64,000 nucleotides of DNA from Mesotaenium endlicherianum (GCA_009602735.1 WELA01011341.1:84063-148062), one strand, 5' to 3'. Counted from the first letter of the stretch, positions 28,938 through 39,626 are shown. Notes: generated by a model from the sequence alone, not told the origin. Translations and numbers: made by a program.

Positions 28938-30281
28938 ATGACCAAGAAGTCGGAACTTGAGAGGAAGAGAAGAGCGGAAGAGGCACATGCAGAATACTTG
29001 CAATTCCGTGGCGACATCGAATCATCCTTCATCTCCGCTCGGGAGTCACAACGACTCCAACAACAGCGGGAGGCACTGAAGAAGAAGGAGGAGGAGGAGC
29101 AAGCCAGGCTGAGGCAGGAAGAACTAGACAAAAAAGCTGCAGAGGAGGCCAAGAAGGCGGACGAGGAGAGGCAAGCCGAGGAGAGGCGGAAGCAGCAGGC
29201 TGAAGAAGAAGAACAGAGGAGAATCAGCAACTACTGCTACATAGTATTGGGCAAGAGCTTTGATCTATTGGAGGAGGCCTTCAAGTATGCTCAGAGAAGA
29301 CGCAGTGAGGCACAGCAGGACATCCTGCAGAGGGAAGGGGAGACATCCAAACACTTTGACAAGTATATCGAGGTCAGCACAAGGCTACTCCTCTACCACA
29401 ATCATGCCAGGATGGTAGGGTATACAGTCAGAGAGGCCAAGGAAATGGCCCAAGTGAATGAGACAGGAGCCGTATCGATCCCAGGTATCTGGGGAAAGGA
29501 TAGAGCCATCAGGATGATCCCCATGGACGCGGACAGCTTTAAGGACTCTACACCCCATAACTGGTTCAAGGCCATGTATAATGAGGTGGAGAGGAGAAGC
29601 TGGGAGTTCTTGGCCAGGGAAACGAGTCAGCTGGACTTCGCAGGTCACTGGTACCCGTGCACTCTGAAAAGGACAGACCTTGCCTTTTTCCAAAAGTCCA
29701 CCGATTGGCGGTGGATGACCATCAACATGAGGGACCAGCAGAATGACAAGGCGAAGGATGAGGATTTCTTAGCAGACCTACAGGGGAACATACTGTTGCC
29801 TCCTCACATTGCAACTTGGGACCCAAGACTGGATGGAGTAAGAGACTGCATGAGCCAAGAAATGCAGGAGGACAGGAGCAGGGCCCGAGAGTCATTCTCT
29901 AAAGGGAAGCATGCTTATGCCAAATGGGCAAGCAAGGAGGGAGAAAAGGACCTATATGCGGTCCGGACTCAACAGCCTCCACCAGCACCCAAAAGAGGAA
30001 GGTCAGTGGGGTATTCTTTTTCTCGGGAAGAGCTAGAGCAGCTGACAGAGGAGATCCCAGCGATCTCAGAGGAACCAGGGGAAGGAGAGGAGGAGGGGTC
30101 AGAGGAAGAAGAAGAGGAAGGCCAGGAGGAGGACATTAGCCCCGCTGTGATCCTGACACCTGCCACATCCCTTGTAAGGGAGAAGACTGGGATGGCTTTG
30201 GAACAGCTCGTTGAAGAGGAGGACATCACTTGGCTAGGAATTGCCAGAGGACAGAGCCCATCTGCAGGCACGGAGACTTAG
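28938..30281 (+). pseudogene. A2 ORF3, truncated C terminus
   Basis: ATG 28938 follows GAGCAG|G, the same junction as in A3. The frame reads 447 codons: a Glu/Lys/Arg/Gln coiled coil (residues ~5-95), then the core shared with A1 and A3 (FDLLEEAFKYAQ, LLYHNHARMVGYT, SIPGIWGKDRAIRM, NEVERRSWEFLARE, TDWRWMT, LLPPHIATWDPRLDG, FSKGKHAYAKWA, KRGRSVGYS) and an acidic tail. A TAG at 30279 stops it early. The A1-like C-terminal block (RGHVPLAHVMQHPSGMPVYV, RAPGTSPS) is still visible in decayed form to 30595. Similarity to A1 ORF3 is roughly half by eye, while A3 is about three quarters. Confidence 0.82.
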
Positions 30282-30665
30282 TCAGACAGGGCAGACAGGA
30301 GGGCTGCTAGAGAGATAGCCAAAGACCTGCCAGCATCTCCCTTGCAAAGAGGGCATGTGCCCTTGGCTCATGTCATGCAACATCCTTCTGGGATGCCGGT
30401 ATATGTACCTGTCAGTTGAGGGCTGCCCAAGAGAAGGCAGCCTCCGTTCAAGTTCAGACTGTGCAAGAGGTAACAGCCCAGTTACTGCGTTCTCCGCGGG
30501 GCCCCTACGCAGATCCCCCAGGCTTCAAGAAACCCCAAGACAGCAGGAGGTCTAGCTCCCCTGAGCACAGGGCCCCAGGGACGTCTCCATCCTAATGGCA
30601 GTAGGCTCGAGACGGAAGGGACAGCACGCTGTTACTATTGTTAGTGTTGTCAAGACGACAACATG

Positions 30666-30679
30666 TTAAGTTGGAGGGA
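30666..30679 (+). promoter_or_regulatory. A2 polypurine tract
   Basis: TTAAGTTGGAGGGA immediately before the 3' LTR, after a GTTGTCAAGACGACAAC hairpin. Confidence 0.8.
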
Positions 30680-30680
30680 T

Positions 30681-31397
30681 TGTAATGAATCAGTATATTG
30701 GTTGATATAACATTCATTTAAATATAATAGTTAAATAAGTTCAGCCTGCTAGACTTTAGTTCATATTGAGTCTGCTGAATATTAAAAAATAATCAGTTAA
30801 ATGACTCAGCTGGGGGCAGCAGGCTGAAGTCAACTTAGGTCAGCTTGCTGACACATTTTTTGACAGCCAGCTGACTTCCGTACTCGGTAGCAGCGAACTG
30901 CCTAGATATGCATCTAAGTGTGGTATGCTAGATGAATGGCCAGATGACATCCTTATGATGGATGGCGATTCGAGATGATGGGAGATGGCGGTGGATTTGG
31001 TTAACCGAGGTCCTACCAACGTGGTTAACTCCCGGGTAGGCGGTGCCATCGCACTGGCCGTTGAACAGTAAACTCATTCCATGTACATATGCTAGGTATT
31101 GCTCCCGAGTTCGGCATTCGGAAACGAGGCCAACTGTCTTGTACAGCTTAGAGAGAGATCTGAATCCAAGGCGAGAAGCGATTGATACGCAGTGTCTTCC
31201 AACCTTGCTTATGTAGGAGTTTGCTGATTGCATTATTGATGCTAGTTTACCTGCATTTGACTTACGAGTATTATTCACTGCTAGTGTGTTGTCTTTCGCT
31301 GTTTAATCAATCAACAGAAAATTCCATAAAGATTACTTGCTAAAATAAAGATCTTCATCAATTATTAATCGCCTTTTTAGTAAGTCAATTCATTTCA
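30681..31397 (+). repeat. A2 3' LTR (717 bp)
   Basis: TGTAATGAATC to AATTCATTTCA, aligned throughout with the other family A LTRs. Confidence 0.9.
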
Positions 31398-32436
31398 ATG
31401 GCGCCCGCCTCGCTGTCTTGCTGCAGGCGAAGGGCCGTCGCGAGCGCGTTCGTTCTCGACGTCGCCCTTCTTATGCAGACAAACAATCTGCAGGTGGCTG
31501 GCCTTGCCACAGTAGGTACGGTTGCCGGGCATGCCATTTTGCGCAAGCGTGCAGTTCTAGCGTGAGTGGCCGGCCTTCTTGCAACACCAATAGGGGCCGC
31601 TTGTTGTGGCGGCCATAGAGGCCGCGTGTAGCTCCGCGTTGCGGCGTCTGCTTGGGCAGCTGGAGCGCTGAGGCTGCTGTTGCTGGGGTTGGCGAGTAGG
31701 AGCTGGGCGCATCGTGCACGATGGCAGCACAAAAGCAACCTGGTGTATGCTAGTAGAGGCGAGGCCCACACGATCGCTGATGTTGCAACTTGCAACGGCC
31801 AGGCTCTGCTTCTCGATTGAGAGGTATGCGTCCTCCAGCGAGTGCACTAAAACGTGGCGGTCGATGAGGGGGACGATGGCCCTCTCCCTCAGACGCGGCT
31901 CAACGGCGTTCAAAAAGATCTCCGCTGCCTCCCGATCGGTGAACCGTGACAACGTCGACGTCTAGGCGTAGGTGCACCAAGCGGCGGTACATCATGCGGA
32001 TCGTCTCGTTCTTGCGTCGGAAGAAGTGGTGCAGCTCGTACACCTTCTCTTCGGTCGCGTCCTGGAACTTCTTTCGAAGGACGTCCCAGAAGGCATTGAC
32101 CGGGTCTGCTATGGGGGTGATCAGTGGGGGATTCCCCACCGACTCTGTGCGTGCGTAGATCTCATCACCCTTCTCACGAAAGGTGTTGCGGGCCTCGTAG
32201 AGGAGGTAGCGCATAAGCGTGCCAAATACGTCACGCTTAGTGAGTGTGGGCGTCTTAAGCTTTGCGGCTACAAAGTCACCCTCAAACTCTGAGATCGTGT
32301 CGTCCAGATCACAGGTTCCTGGCCTACCGCTGAAGCAAAAGAGGGAGGACCTGTCAGCCTTGACCTCTTGGTCACCTGCCATGGGATGCCAGGTTTCGTG
32401 GTGAGCCCACTGGGAAGTTGGCTCTGGGACAATCAC
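31398..32436 (-). pseudogene. gag: Element B gag with zinc knuckles
   Basis: The minus-strand frame opens MIVPEPTSQWAHHETWHP. It contains a gag-type capsid region (TLTKRDVFGTLMRYLL, DPVNAFWDVLRKKFQDATEEKVYELHHFFRR split over 32150-32010, RRLVHLRLDVD). After a frame change near 31950 it continues FTDREAAEIFLNAVEPRLRE, a Gln/Arg-rich stretch and two zinc-knuckle-like motifs (YWCCKKAGHSR and YCGKASHLQIVC). A TAG at 31557 and the missing first Cys of the second knuckle show decay. Confidence 0.72.
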
Positions 32437-33500
32437 AAGAGGTAAGAGTGCTGGTTGTTCCTCTTCAGAGGGGAGGGTTTAGTGACAGTACTGAGATCAA
32501 AGTCTGAGTCTTCTCTACTGACCCCTTCGTAGTAAGGCTAATAAGTTAGCCCACTACGGGTAGGCATGCGCTAAAGATTCTAATTGCTTTGCAAGCAAAG
32601 AGAGATATTTTTAGAAGTAAGGAGTGTGTACTCTCCAGAGTGAGCACCTCAAGATTGTAATCTGGTAGGAACACAATTAATGAAATCTGGCCCAAAAGAT
32701 CACGGGAAGCATATCATGATCTTCAAGAGTAGTCCTATGGCAGAGGGGTAAGCTGTGACTTTGCTCACCACTTGTTCTTCACGTGATTGGAAGCCAGGAG
32801 GGCTTGCTCTTCACAAGAGAGATCCTAAGTGGTCCTGAAAACACAAGAGGTAAAAGTGTAAGCTTCACTGATAGCTCTGTGACTTACAAGTGTAAAAAGA
32901 TGTCTCTCTACGGACATCTCTAGCACTTATACTCCTGGACACTTGGCGTGGTATGTGGCGGGTCCAATGCATCTAGTCACTCTAGGAGGCTCTCCTATGT
33001 CCACTAATGTGTGCAAGGCATGTACTAGCTCTCCATAGGCTAGGCATAACTCAAACCAAACAAGCAAGGTGCCTGGTGTCCCTCATTGATAGAGCTTACC
33101 TTGGGTGATTCTACCTAGATAGCGCCTCAAAAGTAAATCTGGAACTTGAGGAAGCTTCCTCTAGGAGTAGACGATGCAGTCACCAAGTTACAGCCTCAAT
33201 GATGCACTTATATTATGTGGGCACATTGAGTCACAAATCCGCTTTTGGTGTGATTTCGCTAGAGGCTGAAAAGGAGCGCGGACTATATTGCGCCTATCGC
33301 GCTCAATACTTGACCAAACGACGCGAAACTGGTGCCATTTGGGAGATGCTTCAACGCGCCACACTTTAATGACTTGGAATTCTAGAAAAGGTCAATATTT
33401 GAATGCGTAAAGTCAATGCAAAGTTGGTCTTCCTAGATTGATGTTTTGCACATGTGTAGCTTGGTTTTGGACGTCAACCTTAACTCAATAAATCATGACA
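32437..33500 (-). repeat. Possible 5' LTR and leader of element B
   Basis: No gene is visible in about 1 kb between B gag and the Copia RT. Read on the minus strand it begins TGTCATGATTTATTG exactly where the Copia reading frame stops (after FLNGFLKEE), as expected of an LTR start after insertion. No second copy is in the window, and I cannot identify a primer-binding site or an LTR end with confidence. Confidence 0.4.
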
Positions 33501-33504
33501 CTCT

Positions 33505-33900
33505 TCTTTTAGGAAACCATTTAGGAAGGCTGTCTGAACATCCATCTGGTGAAGCTCTAAGTCTTTAATAGCCATGAGCAAGCGAAGGGAGGGATGCTTG
33601 AAAACTGGTGCAAAGATTTGCTCATAGTCAATACTCTGCTGCTGGTTGAATTTTCTAGCTACCAGACGAGCTTTGAGTTTGACTGGATTTCCTGTTGCAT
33701 CTCTTTTAATCTTGAAGATCCACTTACAGTCAATGGGGAGACGCCCTGGAGGTAATGGAACCAGTTTCCAGGTCTGATTTTCCTACAAGGCTGCAATCTC
33801 TGCATCTGTTGCCTTCTTCCAATTTGCTCCATAAGCGAGCTCTTCAATGCTTTCTTCAGAGTTGTAGGGTCTCCTTTTGTATGCTCTGCAGCCATGTAGC
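33505..33900 (-). pseudogene. pol: Copia D reverse transcriptase, N-terminal part
   Basis: Minus-strand pieces read EELAYGANWKKATDAEIAAL, stop, NQTWKLVPLPPGRLPIDCKW, IFKIKRDATGNPVKLKARLV, QQQSIDYEQIFAPVF and DVQTAFLNGFLKEE, the conserved start of Copia RT. It ends at 33505 just before the catalytic core, so this copy lacks the YVDD region. At least one in-frame stop is present. Confidence 0.82.
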
Positions 33901-33928
33901 AGCAATAGTCTGCAAGTCTCGTGGATGA

Positions 33929-34325
33929 CTATCTGACCTTGGATGGTCTGCCTTCTTCTGCTTGCTCTAATGAAGGACCGTGCTGAGGATGAGTGGAAAC
34001 ACGTGGAGGCTGCTCTTCTCCTGCTGGAGGAGGAGCTAGTTGCTCTGCTGGTGGCCCAGGGTACCCTGAGGACCCTATTGGCAAGAGAGCCATGTCTGGC
34101 TCTGGTGCTAAACTCTGAGGCATGGCAACTAAAAAAGGCAAGTGAGACTGCTCATCAATGAAGGTGACATCTCTACAGTGCAGAACGTCCTTGCTGCGAG
34201 GATTGTACAACTTGTATCCTTTCTGATTTTCACTGTATCCAACAAAGATGCATGGGTAGCTGACAGGTGCTAACTTGCTAGAGCGGAGCTTCTTGAGAAT
34301 AAGAGCATAGCGCTTGCTACAAAAT
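33929..34325 (-). pseudogene. pol: Copia D integrase-RT linker
   Basis: Reads KRYALILKKLRSSKLAPVSY, then CIFVGYSENQKGYKLYNPRS and DVLHCRDVTFIDEQ, the well-conserved Copia segment between integrase and RT, then a Pro-rich spacer. It resumes just after the 34323-34640 insertion. Confidence 0.78.
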
Positions 34326-34640
34326 AATTTACCAACTGCTCAAGCCAAGACTCAAACACTCAACGATGCTTAGTAGTTTACCTGGCCATTCGCCAAAGCG
34401 ATAGCCATAATGGCTGCCATCTCCATAACCCAAGACAGATTCCACTTGAAGCTCAAAAACTTTAGAATCTTGCTGACCTGCAAGGTTCAAGTGAAATATA
34501 TTACAGGCACATTCAGTACAAGGATCACATACTAAACAGAGCCTGCAGGATATTTCGCAACGCTTCTAGCAATTTTCTTGGTCGATCAGCTATTTCTACT
34601 CTCAAGTTGAAAAGAAAACATTTCATGATACACCCTACCT
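34323..34640 (-). other. Foreign insertion in Copia D with a captured exon
   Basis: The Copia frame is lost between THLI (34640) and KRYALI (34325). The inserted DNA contains, at 34382-34477 on the minus strand, a 96-nt open segment bounded by AACCTTGCAG and GTAAACTACTAA, a good acceptor and donor. It reads [20 protein letters not shown] then [11 protein letters not shown]. This looks like a host exon with flanking intron carried by the element. I do not recognise the gene. Confidence 0.5.
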
Positions 34641-35487
34641 GCAATAAGGTGAGTGATGGTGGACCTTCTCCCTGTCTAGGCTTCATAGGAGGTCTTGCCT
34701 TTGACTGCCAGGTATGGCTGTCTGTTCTTTAGGTATGTAGCTGTTGACATGGCCTCCGCCCAGAAGTGCTTAGGGAGCTGCTTGTGGAGAAAAAGGGCTC
34801 TGGTCATCTCCAGCACAGTCCTATTCTTCCTTTCCACCTTGCCGTTTTGCTCTAGAGTGTATGTCATGGACCACTCTTTGTGGATACTTCCTTTTGCACT
34901 CAACTGCTAGAAAGCATGGAATTTATTATATTCACTGCCATTGTCACTACGTAGGCGCTTGATCTTTTTGGACAACTGATTTCTACGAGAGCTTTGTACT
35001 GCTAAAATTTCTGATAGACCTCACTCTTTTTCTGCATGAAGTATGTGAAGGTGTAATCTGTGGCATCATCAATGAAGGTTACAAAATAGAGGGTTTTTGC
35101 TAAAGAGGGAGTGGAGATGGGTCCACAAATGTCAATATGGATCAACTCTAGAGAGGCAGAGGCTCTAGTGGAGACATGACTGGAGGGAAAGGGAGCTCTA
35201 ATCTGTCTAGCTTGCACACAGACTTCACAGGAGTCTGAGGACATTACAGGTAAACTATGAGCTTCCTCTACTATTTCCTCTCTGATCAGGGTAGAGAAGT
35301 GTGCTTGAGAAATGTTACCCAGTCTAAAGTGCCAGGTGTCTGCTGAGACATTATGAGCTTGATGGCTATCTGTTGAGATGCTGGCTACCATTGCCTGGCC
35401 TGTGGTGTTGCTCTGGGGGTAGGACTGGTCTGCTACTTTGAGCTTGAATAAATCTCCTGCTGGTATTCTTTCTCCTATGAGCTTCAT
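34641..35487 (-). pseudogene. pol: Copia D pre-integrase and integrase
   Basis: The zinc region HNVSADTWHFRLGNISQAHF ending CEVCVQARQ is followed by the integrase core: ELIHIDICGP (first Asp), FVTFIDDATDYTFTYFM, RLRSDNGSEYNK (second Asp), TLEQNGKVERKNRTV (Glu) and HFWAEAMSTATYLKNR. Stops near 35002 and 34907 break it into two frames. Confidence 0.85.
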
Positions 35488-35532
35488 CTGAGGGTTGAGG
35501 ATAGAGATGGAATCTGAGAAGAATTGAACAGA

Positions 35533-35820
35533 TTAACCATGCTTGTTTCCTTGCTTAACACTAAAGTTATTTTTAGCTAGCTTGAGAACACATAGAACCT
35601 CTTGATGCTTAGACTTTATGGACCTGCCATCTGCAACTAGAGTGAGCTGAATGCTACCAACTCCTATGGCCTTGAGGACAGAATTATCTCCTATGTAAAT
35701 GTCCACAAGTTCTTGAAATAGCTCAAAGTTACTAAGCCAATCCTTGTGCCTGGACATGTGACAGGAAGCGCCAAAATCAATGAGCCAGGCCCTGTCATCT
35801 GAGACTGTAGCAGAGAGCAT
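35533..35820 (-). pseudogene. pol: Copia D protease
   Basis: WLIDFGASCHMSRHKDWLSN is the Copia protease active site, with Phe in place of the Ser/Thr after the catalytic Asp. It continues IYIGDNSVLKAIGVGSI. The substitution TCT/TCC to TTT is a likely inactivating change. Confidence 0.8.
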
Positions 35821-35998
35821 AGCCAGCTAGAGCAACCAGGAGTTCTTCTTGGCTGTCCTCAGTTTTGAAGCCATCATCTTCTTCAGCAAAATTGACCTGA
35901 TAAGTTCGCTTCATTTTGCCTTTCTCAAAATTTATGGATCCTTGTCTGCTATGGGAGGGTTCCCTTCTGCTGGACTGAGATTCTCCTCCTCTGTAGCT

Positions 35999-36899
35999 CT
36001 AGCCTCTCTGTCTGCTGAACTCTGAATCGCCTCTCCTCTGGCTGGAATCTCCTCTTTTGCTGCTGAAGCTGGACTCTCCTTTCCTGCTGAAGCTCCTTTG
36101 GCTCTTATCTGGAGAGGGAGCATACCAACACTCTGCTAGAGTGTGACCTCGCCTGTCACAATAGTTGCAGTATTTGTCTGGGTCCAGCTGTAGGCGAGGT
36201 CTCCCTTGTCTCTGGGATGAATCTTTAGCATTTGACATAAGGGCATGCGACACATCTCTGGCTGCTACAGTCTTCAGCCTTCTTCTTGTAAGAGGACACT
36301 CTGGACATGCTTCAAGGCCAGATTTGTTTTTTTCATCTGATTGAAGGACACATGAAGTGTATTGTAGTCTGCTGGTAGTCCTCTCATCAGATAGATGATT
36401 AGACCTGTATCACTCACTGGTTCCTTCAATGTGACAGCTTCTGGGCGAGTTGGTTTACTCTAGTCTGATATGCTGTCATGGATTTTGTAGGCTCCTTCTT
36501 ACTGAACATGAGCTGCTCTTTGACTCGCAGATGCTCTTGAAATCCCTTGTGATCATGTAGGGTAGGTAGCATGTCCCATACTGTTTTGCTTGTGGTACAT
36601 ATCATAATATGAGATATTCGACTGTCCTTGAGTGCCACTATTATTATTGCTTTTGCTTCTTCATCCTTTTCTTCCCATTTGCCTAGAAGTGCTCCAACTG
36701 CTGCAGGCTTTTGTTCAGCTCCACTAACAATTTTCCACACCTTGTTTGTCTTCAGCACAAGTTCCATCTTATACTTCCACGTGGGGAACCCATCAGTGTC
36801 AGCCAACTTCTCCACCTGCTGGTTAAGATGCTTGGTAACCCGAGGAGATCTGCCACTAGCTCCAGTACCATTTTGTGCTGCTAAGGCTGGGTCAACCAT
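35999..36899 (-). pseudogene. gag: Copia D gag
   Basis: From ATG 36899 (MVDPALAAQNGTG). It contains the Copia gag core (FPTWKYKMELVLKTNKVWKI, TSKTVWDMLPTLHDHKGFQE, TKSMTAYQTRVNQLAQ), a stop at 36426, and downstream a zinc knuckle YCNYCDRRGHTLAECW with a Ser/Arg-rich tail repeating QRRGDS-like units (36120-36000). Confidence 0.82.
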
Positions 36900-37264
36900 G
36901 GCTGAAGGACTCAATAGAGGTCTACTTTACCGCTGAGAGCAAACATATAAATATCTCTTGCAACTCTTTTCTTTCATTTCACAAGACTGCAGCAGTCAGA
37001 GACTTGCTGGAATACATAGCACCTTCAAGGTGGCTGCTAGCCTGACTAGGATAGATGACTAGCTAAAGCCTAGAATCTAGATCTCGAGAGTACCTCATCT
37101 AGATTTAGTCTTCAGTGACTAGTCAGTCTTGAAGTTGACACTGTCAGACTAGAAACTCTGGTTCATTGAACCTTCCTGGTGAGTTTGACCTTTCACATGT
37201 ATGTTAAATCGATATCAAATAAAACCGTCTATTCATCTAATTATACTCTATCTCAACACAAGAG
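36900..37264. other. Copia D leader or LTR remnant and junction
   Basis: On the minus strand it contains AGATATTTATATG about 60 nt before the gag ATG, which could be a TATA element of an LTR. I could not find a primer-binding site or a paired LTR, so its limits are unknown. The plus-strand exon cluster starts at 37265. Confidence 0.3.
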
Positions 37265-38179
37265 GTCGGCGTCATAGAGAGGGGTGTCAAACTGGGCCGA
37301 CTGCAGTTTGGACCGACAAGAGACGCAGCGACAGTGAACACCATCCTGACACTGGTACGTGTTCCTCCGAGGCGCACGTGCCGGCTCTTGCTTTTTTGAG
37401 TTGCATCGTTGTACACTTTCTGTGCCCTGGAGTTGGATCCCATGCGTGCTTTCGAGAGAGCATGTGTGCGTGGGGTGCGAGCTCACACCGCTTCTCTTTG
37501 GATGGCAGATCAGGCCGAGGTGGCAAGGTCGTAAAACAAAGTTTAACGGGCACGTGAAGACGGTCTTGGTGCTGGAGGATTTGGAGCTGGACGCTGTCCG
37601 CAGGTGCAGAGGCACTGGAGACATCCCCGACGACCTCGTCGAGCGCTTGGCCAAGAAGGCATTCGATGAAGACGAGATATGGGCCGAGCACTTTCCCAAA
37701 ACGAAGACACTACAAAAAAAAGCCTACGATGCAATGCTCTTTGAGGGCCAAGAGCTGGCCAAGATTCAAGTCCAGACTGTGCTGAAGGATGGCGAGAAGG
37801 TGCTTGATGCCACAAGGAGGAGGGTGGCACAGAGGAAAGAGAGCCGTGGTGGAGGGGAAGAGAGCCGTGGTGAGCAATCAGCAACACATTTGTGCTCCTG
37901 CATTATTTTACTAGGTGGTGCCTTGGATCTACATCTGCTGCACGTTCTCTTTGAGTGTTTGTCAAACGATGCACGTGTTGGGCTTGGATCAATACACACC
38001 GCCTGACGTGTTCTGCATCCATGCCTGAGCAGCACTTGGATGAAATCTGCCGTTCTGAGCGTGGGGAGGGGAGCTTGAGGGACGACAACAAGAACAAGGA
38101 AGACAACGACGACAATGATGCGGACGACGACGTCGACGACAACGACGAAGTCCACGAAGATGCTGACACAGAAGATTAA
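37265..38179 (+). pseudogene. Exons of an unrecognised plus-strand gene (fragment)
   Basis: Three exon-like pieces. 37265-37354 (30 codons, VGVIERGVKLGRLQFGPTRD) ends at a GTACGT donor. 37509-37869 follows a GGATGGCAG acceptor in phase 0 and encodes a charged 120-residue segment (IRPRWQGRKTKFNGHVKTVL, LEDLELDAVRRCRGTGDIPD, ELAKIQVQTVLKDGEKVLDA) ending near GTGAGC. A third piece near 38027-38179 has a very acidic end (DNDDNDADDDVDDNDE) and TAA. The phase between the second and third pieces does not match with the splice sites I can see. I do not recognise the protein; it could be a host gene or a fragment of a DNA transposon. Confidence 0.4.
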
Positions 38180-38324
38180 AACAACATCGTTGACAACTAC
38201 AACCCGGGGGGGCGGAAGGACGACGTCGGCAAAGACAACGGGAAGACAAAGGACAAATAAGGTACGCTATGCGGGTGGTGGGGGTGCAAGGTTGGGGATA
38301 TTCTGCATTCTAATAGATGCCTGA
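38180..38324. other. Junction between plus-strand exons and truncated A3
   Basis: A GC- and purine-rich segment with an AAAGACAACGGGAAGACAAAGG run; no gene is evident. A3's ORF3 similarity stops at about 38325, so its 3' end and 3' LTR are missing. Confidence 0.35.
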
Positions 38325-39626
38325 GTCTCACTTCTTGGGTTTGGACTTCGTCTGCTGAAACTTCCCACTCTAGTGACATTTGCTTCTCCAGCTCCCTGTG
38401 GGCTGTATCCCCAAGCTCCTGCAAGGTTGTCTGTGCCAAGGACAGTCCAGTCTTTTGCAAGGTGGGAGATGTAGCAAAGGTCTGGGTCTCAGCGGGACTA
38501 GACTCCTCTCCTGCGCCTTCCTCCTCTTCTTCCCCCTATTCTTTTGAGACTTGTGGAATTTCCTAGGTCAATTCCATCAGCTGTTCTCAAGAAAAAGAGT
38601 ACCCTACCGACCTCCCCCTTTTGGGTGCTGGGGGGGGCTGTTGGGTCCTGACCGCATAAAGGTCATTTTCCCCCTGCTTACTTGCCTATCTGGCATAAGC
38701 ATGTTTCCCCTTAGAAAATGAATCTCTAGCCTCGGTCCTATCTCCTGGCTCATGAAGTCCCTGACTCCATCCAATCTTGGGTCCCATGCTGCAATGCGAG
38801 GTAGCAACACTATCTTTCCCTACAAATGTGCCAAAAAATTGTCCTCCTCAGCTCTGTCATTTGCTGGTCCCTCATGGTCATCCAGCGCCAGTCAGTGGCT
38901 GCAAGAAGAAAGCAGGGTCTGTTCTCTTCAGAGTACAAGGGTACCACTGCCCTGAGAAATGCAGCTGGCTGGTCTCCCTTGCCAAAGACTCCCAGATTCT
39001 TCTCTCCACCTCATTATACATGGCCTTGAATCGGTTATAGAAAGTGGCATCCTTAAAGGTGTCCGAGTCCATGGGGATCAACCTGATGACCCTTTTTGTG
39101 GCCCAGATCCCAGGTATGGGCACAGCTTCATGCTCATTCATCTGGGCAAGTGCCTTGGCCTCCCTGACCATATATCCTACCATCCTGGCATAGTCATGGT
39201 ATAGGAGGAGCCCTGTGCTGGTCTCTATGTACTTGTCAAAGTTTGGAGATGTCTCCCCCTCCCGCTAGAGAATGTCCTTCTGTGACTCACTTCGAATTCT
39301 TTGAGCATACTTGAAGGCCTCCTCCAAAAGATCAAAGCCCTTGCCCATCACTGTGTAGCGGTAGCTCTTGACTCTCATTTGTTCCTCTTCCGCCTGTTGC
39401 TTCCGCCTCTCCTCAGCTTGCCTGTCTTCTTCTGCCTTCTTGGCTTCCTCTGCGGCTTTTTTGTGTTGTTCTTCCGGCCTCAGCCTGGCCTGTTTGTCCT
39501 CCTCCTTCTTCTTCTGAGCCTCACGCTGTAGTCGGAGTCGCTCTGATTCTCGAGATGAGATGGAGGACAACTCGATGTCGCCATGGAATTGCAAGTATTT
39601 TGACTGTGCCTCGTCCGCTCGTCTTT
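38325..39626 (-). pseudogene. A3 ORF3, main part
   Basis: Continues directly from 46718-46753 once C2 is removed. Coiled coil (SRESERLRLQREAQKKKEED, EEQHKKAAEEAKKAEEDRQA), then the family core (GFDLLEEAFKYAQRIRSESQ, stop at 39265, LLYHDYARMVGYM, PIPGIWATKRVIRLIPMDSD, AMYNEVERRIWESLARETSQ, QWYPCTLKRTDPAF, ARQVSRGK region), and a Gln/Glu-rich end (TLQELGDTAHRELEKQMSLE). Several stops and frameshifts are present. It is closer to A2 ORF3 than to A1 ORF3. Confidence 0.8.

Larger units (their letters stand above)
22591..31397 (+). mobile_element. Element A2: Gypsy chromovirus with ORF3, inside element B
   Basis: About 8.8 kb with the same layout as A1: LTR, primer-binding site, gag, frameshift signal, pol, internal polypurine-like motif, ORF3, polypurine tract, LTR. 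It interrupts element B between gag and its distal part. The flanking five bases (GTTGC and ATGGC) agree at only three positions, so the target duplication is decayed or lost. The two LTRs differ by many substitutions and indels, so this is an old insertion. Gag has two stops and pol three stops plus a frameshift. Confidence 0.9.
14960..33500 (-). mobile_element. Element B: Ty3/Gypsy with DNA methyltransferase (split)
   Basis: A minus-strand, GC-rich Gypsy element read from 33500 down to 14960 and interrupted by A2 (22591-31397). In order: possible 5' LTR/leader, gag with zinc knuckles, an Ala/Pro-rich region, retropepsin, a spacer with acidic and repeat segments, a C5 cytosine methyltransferase domain, RT and RNase H. 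It ends abruptly at 14960 against LTR C1, so integrase and 3' LTR are missing. Protease, methyltransferase and RT share one reading frame (first-base positions divisible by three), which supports a single polyprotein. Stops and frameshifts make it inactive. Gypsy elements carrying methyltransferases are known from charophyte algae (established knowledge). Confidence 0.8.
33501..36899 (-). mobile_element. Element D: Ty1/Copia remnant
   Basis: Read from 36899 downwards: gag, zinc knuckle, protease, pre-integrase, integrase, then the start of RT. This domain order, with integrase before RT, identifies Copia. It is cut in RT at 33500 by element B and carries a foreign insertion at about 34323-34640. 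No LTR pair is visible. Confidence 0.85.

Noticed and set aside
37359-38006. A single 215-codon protein
   Set aside because: Its first 50 codons look like intron sequence (Cys/Trp-rich, acceptor GGATGGCAG at 37508). The exon model is more plausible.
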